A DNA stretch of 15,776 nucleotides. Origin: Meridianimarinicoccus sp044221805 (GTDB lineage: Bacteria; Pseudomonadota; Alphaproteobacteria; Rhodobacterales; Rhodobacteraceae). The position numbers and the translations under genes were made by a program. Location: positions 1 to 15,776 of the forward strand of contig JBGAOK010000082.1 in NCBI GenBank assembly GCA_044221805.1. Reading direction: 5' to 3'. The notes below the pieces were generated by a model, which did no database searches, had not been told where the DNA came from, and saw only the letters and a list, made by a program, of their open reading frames with translations. Positions 1 through 7,182 of this stretch are shown here, in pieces; within the stretch, counting starts at the first letter, position 1, and each line of letters starts with the position of its first letter.

Positions 1-1503
1 CCGCAGGGTGGCGAGGTGCATGATCTCCTCCTGACTGGTGCCGGCGCCGCCGGGCAGGATGCCGGTCAGCCGCCCCTCGCACATGACGGCGATGCGGTGC
101 GACAGCCTGAGCACCTCGGGCAGCTCGCTGTAGATGACGATGATCGCCTTGCCGCCGGCGGCGAGGTCGTTCAGCAGGCGATAGATCTCGGCCTTGGCGC
201 CGACGTCGATGCCCCGGGTCGGCTCGTCGAAGATCAGGATGTCGCAATCCCTGAGCAGCCACTTGGCGATCACCACCTTCTGCTGGTTGCCCCCCGACAG
301 CAGCCGCAGTTCCTGCCGGTCCGAGGGCGTGCGGATCCTGAGTTGCGCGATATAGTCCCGGGTGATCGCGGTCAGGCGCGTCTCGTCGATCTGGCCCAGC
401 CGGTCCACATAGCGCGGCAGGCTGGCCAGCGCGATATTCGCCCGCACGTCCATCCCCAGCGCGAGGCCGAAATGCTTTCGGTCCTCGGACAGGTAGCCGA
501 TGCCGGCGCGCACCGCGTCGGTCGGGCTGGCGATGCTGACATGGTGGCCGTGGACGATGATCTCGCCGCCGTCGCGGGGATCTGCGCCGAAGATCGCCCG
601 GGCGAGTTCCGTCCGCCCCGCCCCCATCAGCCCGGCAAAGCCGAGGATCTCGCCCTTCCGCAGGCTGAAGCTGATGTCCCGCAGCGCCCGGCCGCGGCGG
701 ATGCCGCGCACCTCGAGCGCCACCTCGGCATGGCTCAGGTCGGGGATCGCCGGGGTCTCGTCGGTCAGCTCGCGGCCGACCATCATGGCGATGATGGTGC
801 GGATCGGGGTGTCGGCGGCCTCGACCGTGCCCACATGGGCGCCGTCGCGCATCACCGTCACCCGATCGGCGATGCGGCGGATCTCGTCCATCTTGTGGCT
901 GATATAGACGATGCCAACGCCTTCGGCCTTCAGCCGCCGGATGATCGTGAACAGCTCGGCGATCTCGGCATCGTTCAGCGCCGCGGTCGGTTCGTCCATG
1001 ATCAGCACGCGCGATCGGTAGGACAGCGCCTTGGCGATCTCGACCATCTGCTGGCGGGCGATGGTCATCCCCTCGACCGGCGCGGTCGGGTCCATGGGGA
1101 TGTTCATGCCCCGGAAGATCGCCGCCGCGTCGGCGTTCAGCTTCGCCTCGTCGATGCGCCCGAAGCTCAGTCGCGGCTCGCGGCCGATCCAGATGTTCTG
1201 CCCGACCGTCAGGTCGCGCATCAGCGCCAGTTCCTGATGAATGATGCCGATGCCCAGATCCTGCGCCGCCTTCGGGTCCGGCAGGCTGACCTCCTGCCCG
1301 GCGACGAGGATCCTTCCGCTGTCAGGCCGGTAGACCCCCGAGAGGCACTTCATCAGCGTCGACTTGCCGGCGCCGTTCTCGCCCATCAGGGCATGGACCT
1401 CGCCGGCGCGCAGGTCGAAGCTGACCGCGCGCAGGGCGTGGACACCGGGAAAGCGCTTGTCGATCCCCTCCATCCGGACCAGATCGGGGGGCGCGAGTTG
1501 CAT
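1..1503 (-). CDS. Sugar ABC transporter ATP-binding protein, two ABC domains (RbsA/MglA/XylG type), 3' end cut by the window edge
   Basis: This cytoplasmic ATPase would power import of a monosaccharide by a CUT2-type ABC transporter. The frame is open for 501 codons from ATG at 1503 to the window edge. RbsA-type proteins are about 500 residues, so only the last few codons are missing. Domain 1 has Walker A GENGAGKST (residues 41-49), a degenerate signature MTIARQQMVEIAKAL (146-160) and Walker B VLIMDEPTAAL (166-176). Domain 2 has the usual CUT2 altered Walker A (GLMGAGRTE), an intact signature LSGGNQQKVVIAKWL and Walker B ILIFDEPTRGIDVGAK. An unusual first-domain signature and a weak second Walker A are normal for this family. 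Its start shares one base with the stop of the upstream dehydrogenase, which implies translational coupling in one operon. Permease and binding-protein genes presumably follow to the left. The substrate cannot be read from the ATPase; the neighbours suggest a deoxy-sugar such as L-fucose. Confidence 0.95.
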   Translation of the reverse strand, partial: MQLAPPDLVRMEGIDKRFPGVHALRAVSFDLRAGEVHALMGENGAGKSTLMKCLSGVYRPDSGRILVAGQEVSLPDPKAAQDLGIGIIHQELALMRDLTVGQNIWIGREPRLSFGRIDEAKLNADAAAIFRGMNIPMDPTAPVEGMTIARQQMVEIAKALSYRSRVLIMDEPTAALNDAEIAELFTIIRRLKAEGVGIVYISHKMDEIRRIADRVTVMRDGAHVGTVEAADTPIRTIIAMMVGRELTDETPAIPDLSHAEVALEVRGIRRGRALRDISFSLRKGEILGFAGLMGAGRTELARAIFGADPRDGGEIIVHGHHVSIASPTDAVRAGIGYLSEDRKHFGLALGMDVRANIALASLPRYVDRLGQIDETRLTAITRDYIAQLRIRTPSDRQELRLLSGGNQQKVVIAKWLLRDCDILIFDEPTRGIDVGAKAEIYRLLNDLAAGGKAIIVIYSELPEVLRLSHRIAVMCEGRLTGILPGGAGTSQEEIMHLATLR

Positions 1504-2240
1504 CAGATGGTCACCCCGCCATCCACCAGCACCGCCTGTCCGGTGACGAAGCGACTTTCGTCGGACAGCAGGTAGACCACCATCGGCGTGATGTCGTCGA
1601 CGGTGGCGAGCCGGCCCATGGGCTGGCGGGCGATGAAATCCTTCTCGGCCTGCACCGGATCGGGCGAGGCCGCGATCCGGCCGCGCAGCGACGGCGTGTC
1701 CACCGTGCCGGGGCAGAGCGCGTTGCAGCGCAGCCCGGCCTTCACGTAATCCGCCGCCATCGCCTTGGTCAGGCCGATCACCGCCCCTTTCGAGGCGCCA
1801 TAGGCGCAGCGGTTCGGGAAGCCTTTGATCGACGAGGCCATCGAGGCCATGTTCAGGATCGAGGCCGAGCCGGTGGCCTGCGCCCGCGCCAGCATCCCCG
1901 GCAGCACCGCCCGGGCCAGCCGCATCATCGCGGTGACATTCAGCGCGAAGGCGAAATCCCAGTCGGCATCGTCGATCTCGGCCAGTGCGCCGTTATGGAC
2001 CACGCCGGCGCAATTGAACAACCCGTCCAGCGGCCCGACCGCCTCGGCGGTGGCCCGGACGGCGGCGGCGTCGGTGACATCCAGCGGACGCGTCTCGATC
2101 CCGTCGAGACCGGACAGAAGACCGGGATCGAGGTCGGTGGCGATGACCCGGGCGCCCTCCCGCGCGCAGGCCAGCGCGCTGGCCCGGCCGATCCCTTGCC
2201 CCGCTGCCGTGACAAGAATGGTCCTCCCCTGAAGGCGCAT
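1503..2240 (-). CDS. Short-chain dehydrogenase/reductase of the DHRS6 / 2-keto-3-deoxy-L-fuconate dehydrogenase group
   Basis: A classical NAD(P)-dependent SDR of 245 residues. The cofactor loop is TAAGQGIG (residues 11-18), and D36 in the ATDLD stretch favours NAD. The active site is N101, S133, Y147 and K151 (YGASK). The text matches DHRS6-like enzymes closely: N-terminal TAAGQGIG, NRCAY, CPGTVDTPSLRGRI, then FIARQ. R144, R188 and R205 fall at the positions I recall as the substrate-carboxylate arginines of DHRS6, so the substrate is probably an acid. Related bacterial enzymes oxidise 2-keto-3-deoxy-L-fuconate or 3-hydroxybutyrate. Being in an operon with a sugar ABC transporter favours the sugar acid. 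I chose ATG 2240 because GGGGAG sits about 6 bases upstream and the family start follows at once; ATG 2273 would add 11 unlikely residues and reach into the divergent promoter. Family call is firm, substrate is inference. Confidence 0.9.
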   Translation of the reverse strand: MRLQGRTILVTAAGQGIGRASALACAREGARVIATDLDPGLLSGLDGIETRPLDVTDAAAVRATAEAVGPLDGLFNCAGVVHNGALAEIDDADWDFAFALNVTAMMRLARAVLPGMLARAQATGSASILNMASMASSIKGFPNRCAYGASKGAVIGLTKAMAADYVKAGLRCNALCPGTVDTPSLRGRIAASPDPVQAEKDFIARQPMGRLATVDDITPMVVYLLSDESRFVTGQAVLVDGGVTI

Positions 2241-2353
2241 CCTGTCTCCCCCGCTGAGTCGTGGTGATTCCATGTTCTTATTTGAATAGGCTATCCGCCC
2301 ATGAACTATTGCGCAACAGCGGCGATCTTCGTATCGGTGGGACGAGGTACCCG
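2241..2353. promoter_or_regulatory. Divergent promoter/operator region between the SDR operon and the IclR gene
   Basis: This 113-base gap between two divergent starts must carry both promoters. Its centre (about 2270-2312) is clearly more A/T-rich than its surroundings. It contains the 9-base odd-centred palindrome ATAGGCTAT (2287-2295, counting from the sequence lines) and a TTC-N6-GAA element (about 2275-2286). IclR-family proteins typically bind short imperfect palindromes in such divergent spacers, so this is the natural operator site. TTGAAT near 2282 could be a rightward -35 box, but no convincing -10 box follows. Ribosome sites are GGGGAG before the SDR and GACGAGG before the IclR gene. 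Confidence 0.45.
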
Positions 2354-3145
2354 ATGAGCCAGACCGACGACCGGACCGACAGCCGCTATCGTGCCCCGGC
2401 TCTGGACAAGGGCCTGGATATCCTCGAGATTCTGTCGACCCAGTCGGAAGGCATGACGCGCGCCGAACTGGTCCGCGCGATGGACCGCAGCCCCTCCGAG
2501 ATCTACCGGATGCTGGAACGGCTGGTGGCGCGGGGCTATGTGGCCCGGGTCGAAGGCGGCGACCGCTATGCCCTGTCGATGAAGCTGTTCCTGCTGGCGC
2601 ACCGCCACCCGCCGCTGCGCCGGCTGGTGGCCGAGGCGCAGCCGCTGATGGACGCCTATGCCCGCGAGACCGGCCAGTCCTGCCATCTGGTGGTGCCGGC
2701 CCGGCGGATGGCGGTGGTGATCGCGCACGCCGTGCCCGAGGCGACCTGGGAGTTCCGCGTCCGGGTCGGCGCGGAGCTGGACCTGTTCACCACAAGCTCC
2801 GGCCTCACCTTGCTGGCCTTCCAGTCCGCCGGCCGGCGCGACGCGACACTGGCGCAATGGGGCCTCAGCGATGCCGGGCCGGCACTGGCCGCGATCGAAC
2901 CGGAACTCGCCGACGCGCGCCGCAACGGGTTCCGCACTGGACCGTCCCGGCAGATGTCCGGCGTCGTCGACCTGAGCGCGCCGGTGCTCGGCCCCGATGG
3001 CGATGCCATCGCCGTCCTGACCAGTGCCTGGATCCTGCATCCCGGCGATGCCCCCGATGCCCCGCGCGAGGCGGCGCTGGCGCGGCTCTGCGCCATCGCC
3101 GCCGCGCTGTCCTTTCCCGGCCCCGGTGTGGACCGAGGCGACTGA
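2354..3145 (+). CDS. IclR-family transcriptional regulator
   Basis: A 263-residue DNA-binding regulator. The N-terminal winged helix-turn-helix begins at the typical ALDKGLDILEIL segment (about residues 16-27), with the recognition region around DRSPSEIYRMLERLVARGYV and the wing before YALSMKLF. The remainder (about residues 80-255) is the IclR effector-binding domain. Length is standard for the family. I chose ATG 2354, with GACGAGG upstream; an in-frame GTG at 2261 would add 31 residues of poor quality reaching into the divergent spacer. It is transcribed away from the SDR/ABC operon, the usual layout for an IclR regulator of a sugar catabolic operon, so it probably controls that operon and itself, and perhaps the sulfatase 97 bases downstream. 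The effector is unknown; a sugar acid intermediate would fit. Confidence 0.92.
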   Translation: MSQTDDRTDSRYRAPALDKGLDILEILSTQSEGMTRAELVRAMDRSPSEIYRMLERLVARGYVARVEGGDRYALSMKLFLLAHRHPPLRRLVAEAQPLMDAYARETGQSCHLVVPARRMAVVIAHAVPEATWEFRVRVGAELDLFTTSSGLTLLAFQSAGRRDATLAQWGLSDAGPALAAIEPELADARRNGFRTGPSRQMSGVVDLSAPVLGPDGDAIAVLTSAWILHPGDAPDAPREAALARLCAIAAALSFPGPGVDRGD

Positions 3146-3242
3146 GGCGCCGAGCCGTTGCGCTGGCTTGCCTCCGGCCAGCATTCCGGGTTGAGTGCCG
3201 CCGAACCCGCCGCCCACCCCTGTCGTCCTTCCGGAGACCTCC

Positions 3243-4661
3243 GTGGAACCAGTCCGTTTGGTCCTTGCCAGATCATTCCCTGCCGCCGTGCTTCTCTGCC
3301 TTGGCGCGCTTCTTGCGCCGCCGGTGGCTGCCGACGACCGGCCGAACATCGTGATGATCCTCGCCGACGACCTGGGCTGGGCCGATGTGGGCTTCCACGG
3401 CTCGGACATCGCCACGCCGACGCTGGACGACCTGGCCGCCGGCGGGGCCGAGCTGGCGCAGTTCTATGCCCAGCCCATGTGCACCCCGACCCGCGCCGCG
3501 CTGATGACCGGGCGCTATCCGTTCCGCTATGGCCTGCAGACGGCGGTGATCCCCTCGGGCGGGCTTTATGGCCTGCCGCTGGACGAAGTCCTGCTGCCCC
3601 AGGCGCTGGAAGCCGCCGGCTACCAGACCGCGATCATCGGCAAGTGGCATCTGGGCCATTTCGATCCGGCCTACTGGCCCGGCAACCGCGGGTTCGAGCT
3701 GTCCTATGGCCCGCTGATCGGCGAGATCGACCATTTCGACCACGATAGCCACGGCATCCGCGACTGGTACCGGAACAGCGCGCCCGTGACCGAGGAGGGC
3801 TATGACACCACCCTCTTCGCCGATGCGGCGGTCGACCTGATCCAGACCCGAGACCCGGACCGCCCGCTGTTCCTCTATCTGGCCTTCACCGCGCCCCACA
3901 CCCCCTATCAGGCGCCCGAGGCGGAACTGGCGCGCTATGACGGCATCGCCGACCCGCTGCGCCGGGCCTATGCCGGGCAGATCACCGCGATGGACAGCGC
4001 GATCGGCCGGGTGCTGGAGGCGATCGACATGGCGGGGATGCGCGAGAACACCCTGATCCTGTTCGCCAGCGACAACGGCGGCACACGCTCGGCCATGTTC
4101 GCCGGCGAAGGCGCCGTCACCGGCGAGATCCCCCCGGACAACGGCCCGTTCCGGGACGGCAAGGGGTCGGTCTATGAAGGCGGCACCCGGGTCGTCGCGC
4201 TGGCCAACTGGCCGGGCAAGGTCGCGCCGGGCAAGGTCGAGGGCATGGTCCACGTCGTCGACCTGTTCCCGACCCTGGCGGGGCTGGCCGGTGCCGACAG
4301 CCGCGGCCCGGCGGAGCTGGACGGGATGGACGTCTGGGAGACGATCAGCACCGGCGCGCCCTCGCCCCGGACCGAGGTCGTCTACAACATCGAGCCCTAT
4401 CGCGCCGGGCTGCGCGAAGGCGACATGAAGCTGGTCTGGACCACCCTGCTGCCGCCATCGGTCGAGCTGTTCGACCTGGGCCGCGACCCGGCCGAGGCGA
4501 TGAACCTGGCCGATGCCGACCCGGCCACGGTCGCGGCGCTGCAGGCGCAGGTTCTGGATCTGGCGGGACAGGCGGTGCCGCCAGCCTTCATGCTGGAACT
4601 GGTGCGCCTCGGCCTCAGCGTGGCGCCCGCCTTCCCCGACCTCGGCGGAAACCTGGACTGA
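3243..4661 (+). CDS. Exported type I sulfatase (arylsulfatase B-like, formylglycine-dependent)
   Basis: A 472-residue sulfate-ester hydrolase. The start is GTG 3243, because GGAG lies 6 bases upstream and a clean signal peptide follows: R5, R10, hydrophobic core FPAAVLLCLGALLAPP, then a cleavable PVAA-D around residue 30. It therefore acts in the periplasm or outside. Catalytic residues are complete by comparison with known type I sulfatases: D42/D43 in ADDLGW, C80 in CTPTR (the cysteine converted to formylglycine), R84, K134 and H136 in GKWHLG, H219 in APHTPY, D277/N278 in SDNGG, and K307. The stretch from CTPTR through LLPQALEAAGYQTAIIGKWHLG most resembles N-acetylgalactosamine-4-sulfatase-type enzymes. 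The substrate is unknown; the neighbouring sugar operon suggests a sulfated carbohydrate. A formylglycine-generating enzyme is needed but is not in this window. It may be cotranscribed with the IclR gene. Confidence 0.93.
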   Translation: MEPVRLVLARSFPAAVLLCLGALLAPPVAADDRPNIVMILADDLGWADVGFHGSDIATPTLDDLAAGGAELAQFYAQPMCTPTRAALMTGRYPFRYGLQTAVIPSGGLYGLPLDEVLLPQALEAAGYQTAIIGKWHLGHFDPAYWPGNRGFELSYGPLIGEIDHFDHDSHGIRDWYRNSAPVTEEGYDTTLFADAAVDLIQTRDPDRPLFLYLAFTAPHTPYQAPEAELARYDGIADPLRRAYAGQITAMDSAIGRVLEAIDMAGMRENTLILFASDNGGTRSAMFAGEGAVTGEIPPDNGPFRDGKGSVYEGGTRVVALANWPGKVAPGKVEGMVHVVDLFPTLAGLAGADSRGPAELDGMDVWETISTGAPSPRTEVVYNIEPYRAGLREGDMKLVWTTLLPPSVELFDLGRDPAEAMNLADADPATVAALQAQVLDLAGQAVPPAFMLELVRLGLSVAPAFPDLGGNLD

Positions 4662-4675
4662 CCCGCAACGCAAAA

Positions 4676-4697
4676 GGGGCCGGGATCACCCGGCCCC
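4676..4697 (-). terminator. Rho-independent terminator between convergent sulfatase and ilvD
   Basis: Perfect 9-base inverted repeat GGGGCCGGG / CCCGGCCCC with a four-base loop (atca). On the minus strand the stem is followed by TTTT (complement of aaaa at 4672-4675), so it is a good intrinsic terminator for ilvD. It lies 14 bases after the sulfatase stop and 26 bases after the ilvD stop and can also block rightward readthrough, though with no T-run on that side. Confidence 0.85.
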
Positions 4698-4723
4698 TGC
4701 GCCAGTCCGTCCGGACGCGCGCG

Positions 4724-6601
4724 TCACTCGGCGGCAATGTCCTCGTCCGCGTCCTCGCTCGCCGGATCGAGCCGCACCGCGCCCATGCTGGCATTGGCCA
4801 CCAGCGAGGCATAGGCGCGCAGCGCCCGGCTGACCTTGCGCTGGCGCGGCTTTGCGGGATGCCAGGCCTTGCGGCCCTTCGCCTCCATCGCGGCGCGGCG
4901 TTCGGCCAGAACCTCGTCCGACAGCGCCACGTTGATGGTCCGGTTCGGGATGTCGATCTCGATCGTGTCGCCTTCCTCGATCAGGCCGATATTGCCACCT
5001 TCCGCCGCCTCGGGCGAGACATGCCCGATCGACAGGCCCGAGGTGCCGCCCGAGAACCGCCCGTCGGTCACCAGCGCGCAAAGTTTGCCCAGCTTCATCG
5101 ATTTCAGGTAGCTGGTCGGGTACAGCATCTCCTGCATCCCCGGCCCGCCGCGCGGCCCTTCATAGCGGATGATCACTACGTCGCCGGCGACGATCTGCTT
5201 GTTCAGGATGCGCGCCACCGCCTCGTCCTGGCTTTCGCAGATCTTCGCGGTGCCGGTGAACTTCAGGATGCTGTCATCGACCCCGGCGGTCTTCACCACG
5301 CAGCCCTGCTGGGCGATGTTGCCGAACAGCACCGCCAGACCGCCATCCTGGCTGAAGGCGTGTTCCTTCGACCGGATCACGCCCTTTTCGCGGTCGGTGT
5401 CCAGCTCGCGGTAGCGGTTCGACTGGCTGAAGGCCTGGGTGGTGCGCACGCCGCCGGGGGCCGAGCTGAAGAAGCGGTGCACCTCGTTGTCGCGCGAGCG
5501 GGTGATGTCCCAGCGGTCGATCGCCTCGCCGATGGTCGGGGCATGGACGGTGGCCGCGCCGCGGTTGATCAGGCCCGCGGCGTCGAGCTGGCCGAGGATG
5601 CCGAAGATGCCGCCGGCGCGGTGGACGTCCTCCATGTGGACGTTGCTGATCGCGGGCGCGACCTTGCACAGGCAAGGCACCTTGCGGCTCAGCCGGTCCA
5701 TGTCGTTCAGGGTGAAGTCCACCTCGGCCTCGCGGGCGATGGCCAGAAGGTGCAGGATGGTGTTGGTGGACCCGCCCATGGCGATGTCCAGCGACATGGC
5801 GTTCTGGAACGCCTCGAAGGTGGCGATGCCGCGGGGCGTCACGGTCAGCTCGCCGCCCTCGTAATGGCGCCGGGCCAGATCGACGATGCGGCGGCCGGCT
5901 TCCTCGAACAGGGCCTGCCGGTCGGAATGGGTGGCAAGGGTTGAGCCGTTGCCCGGCAGCGCCAGCCCCAGTGCCTCGGCCAGGCAGTTCATCGAATTGG
6001 CGGTGAACATGCCCGAGCACGAGCCGCAGGTCGGGCAGGACTGGGATTCGTACTCCGCCACCTCGGCGTCGGTCAATTCGGGGTTGGCGGCCTGGATCAT
6101 GGCGTCGATCAGGTCGACCTTGATGATCTCGCCCTTGATGTCGACCTTGCCGGCCTCCATCGGCCCGCCCGAGACGAAGATCGCCGGCACGTCCAGCCGC
6201 ATCGCCGCCATCAGCATGCCGGGCGTGATCTTGTCGCAGTTCGAGATGCAGACCATCGCGTCGGCGCAATGGGCATTGACCATGTATTCGACGCTGTCGG
6301 CGATGATCTCGCGCGAGGGCAGCGAATACAGCATGCCGTCATGGCCCATGGCGATGCCGTCATCGACCGCGATGGTGTTGAATTCCTTCGCGACGCCGCC
6401 GGCCGCCTCGATCTGGCGGGCGACCAGCTGGCCCAGATCCTTGAGGTGCACATGTCCCGGCACGAACTGGGTGAACGAGTTGACGACCGCAATGATCGGC
6501 TTGCCGAAATCGCCGTCCTTCATGCCGGTGGCACGCCACAGCGCGCGGGCGCCGGCCATGTTGCGTCCGGAGGTCGAGGTTCTGGAACGATACGGGATCA
6601 T
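4724..6601 (-). CDS. ilvD: Dihydroxy-acid dehydratase
   Basis: IlvD dehydrates 2,3-dihydroxy-isovalerate and 2,3-dihydroxy-3-methylvalerate to the 2-keto acids, the third common step of valine, isoleucine and leucine synthesis, in the cytoplasm with an Fe-S cluster and Mg2+. The protein has 625 residues, close to the roughly 616 of the E. coli enzyme. It starts with the hallmark GRNMAGARALWRATGM. Cluster cysteines C122 (CISNCDKITPGM) and C195 (SCPTCGSCSGMFTANSMN) are present, as are the DDGIAMGH and GGSTNT motifs. Similarity to bona fide IlvD is so close that a sugar-acid dehydratase of the same superfamily (EDD, xylonate or arabinonate type) is unlikely, despite the nearby sugar locus. The start is ATG 6601; the ribosome site (GAGAAAGACC) is weak. 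It is a single gene, facing and converging on the sulfatase. Regulation is not visible. Confidence 0.97.
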   Translation of the reverse strand: MIPYRSRTSTSGRNMAGARALWRATGMKDGDFGKPIIAVVNSFTQFVPGHVHLKDLGQLVARQIEAAGGVAKEFNTIAVDDGIAMGHDGMLYSLPSREIIADSVEYMVNAHCADAMVCISNCDKITPGMLMAAMRLDVPAIFVSGGPMEAGKVDIKGEIIKVDLIDAMIQAANPELTDAEVAEYESQSCPTCGSCSGMFTANSMNCLAEALGLALPGNGSTLATHSDRQALFEEAGRRIVDLARRHYEGGELTVTPRGIATFEAFQNAMSLDIAMGGSTNTILHLLAIAREAEVDFTLNDMDRLSRKVPCLCKVAPAISNVHMEDVHRAGGIFGILGQLDAAGLINRGAATVHAPTIGEAIDRWDITRSRDNEVHRFFSSAPGGVRTTQAFSQSNRYRELDTDREKGVIRSKEHAFSQDGGLAVLFGNIAQQGCVVKTAGVDDSILKFTGTAKICESQDEAVARILNKQIVAGDVVIIRYEGPRGGPGMQEMLYPTSYLKSMKLGKLCALVTDGRFSGGTSGLSIGHVSPEAAEGGNIGLIEEGDTIEIDIPNRTINVALSDEVLAERRAAMEAKGRKAWHPAKPRQRKVSRALRAYASLVANASMGAVRLDPASEDADEDIAAE

Positions 6602-7007
6602 GGCTGCGAGGTCTTTCTCTGGTGGCGACGGTCGCGGCGCGGGGCCGGAAACTCTCTGCTAACTGCGCGGCTCTGCCCCCGACGGCAAGACCCCGGGACG
6701 GGGAAAATGCGCGACGGCGACGAATCCGGGCGTGGAAAGCCCTCGCTTACCCCGTCTGCAAGGATACCGGAAGGGGCGGTTGCCGGCCACCCCCGCCGGG
6801 CCCCCGGTTACCGTGGCAGGCACCATGGGCGGCACGCCCGTCTCGATCCCGACCAGCGTGTCGGGTTATTGGCCGTTGTTGGCAATCGCCATGCAGCTCG
6901 CCGCCGATCTCGCGCTGGCGGGCAGGAACCGAGCGCGGCTTCAACCGGCAAGTTGCGCCGGAGCTCCGGCGTTGGCCCGGAGCAGCCTGGGCGCCCCGGG
7001 GCCGGGT
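6602..7007. other. Gene-free spacer between cydX and ilvD
   Basis: I see no convincing gene in these 406 bases. The spacer must end the cyd transcript and start the ilvD transcript, both on the minus strand. It holds the hairpin at 6963-6983 and a short GC hairpin CCCCG-gga-CGGGG at 6691-6703. The latter could compete with another CCCCG about 14 bases away, an arrangement that would allow attenuation but is also expected by chance in DNA this GC-rich. I found no leader peptide rich in Leu, Ile or Val codons. A TTGCAG hexamer about 150 bases before the ilvD start is a possible -35 box with no clear -10. Confidence 0.5.
6963..6983 (-). terminator. Hairpin downstream of cydX, possible terminator without a T-run
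   Basis: Perfect 7-base inverted repeat GCTCCGG / CCGGAGC around a 7-base loop, 25 bases past the cydX stop. A second 5-base stem (CCGGC/GCCGG) overlaps the next bases. No T-tract follows on the minus strand, so it may be only an RNA 3'-end stabiliser or a chance GC hairpin. Confidence 0.35.
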
Positions 7008-7157
7008 TCAGCCTTCGGCCGACAGGGGCTGCCGTTCGGGTCGGTCCGCCGGCAGCGGTCGCGACGGGGTCGCCTCCATCAGCTCGTACCACATGGCGTT
7101 CAGCACGGCGAAGGCGGCGGCCAGCGGCAGGCCGAGGATCCAGGCAAAGTACCACAT
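7008..7157 (-). CDS. cydX: Cytochrome bd oxidase small subunit CydX
   Basis: A 49-residue single-span membrane protein that stabilises the haem sites of cytochrome bd by packing against CydA. It opens with the family hallmark MWYFAWILG, followed by the transmembrane run LPLAAAFAVLNAMWYELMEA, and then a Pro/Arg-rich cytoplasmic tail of about 20 residues. The start is ATG 7157, with AAGGAGA 6 bases upstream, a textbook ribosome site; an in-frame ATG 7199 lies inside cydB and would add an arginine-rich leader unlike the family. It is the last gene of the cyd operon, 25 bases after the cydB stop. E. coli CydX is 37 residues, so the tail is longer here. Confidence 0.93.
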   Translation of the reverse strand: MWYFAWILGLPLAAAFAVLNAMWYELMEATPSRPLPADRPERQPLSAEG

Positions 7158-7182
7158 CGTGTCTCTCCTTCTGCGGCGGGGA

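Noticed and set aside
16..1575. A 519-codon open frame on the plus strand opposite the sugar ATPase
   Set aside because: The minus-strand frame encodes a complete ABC ATPase motif set; the plus frame is an Asp/Arg/Gln/His-rich mirror with no domain, an artefact of GC-rich codon bias.
3273..4673. A 466-codon minus-strand frame opposite the sulfatase
   Set aside because: It overlaps a sulfatase with all catalytic residues and crosses the terminator; the translation has no recognisable domain.
4724..6601. Reading ilvD as a sugar-acid dehydratase belonging to the nearby sugar locus
   Set aside because: The sequence follows true IlvD nearly word for word (GRNMAGARALWRATGM, CISNCDKITPGM), and the gene is convergent and separated by a terminator.
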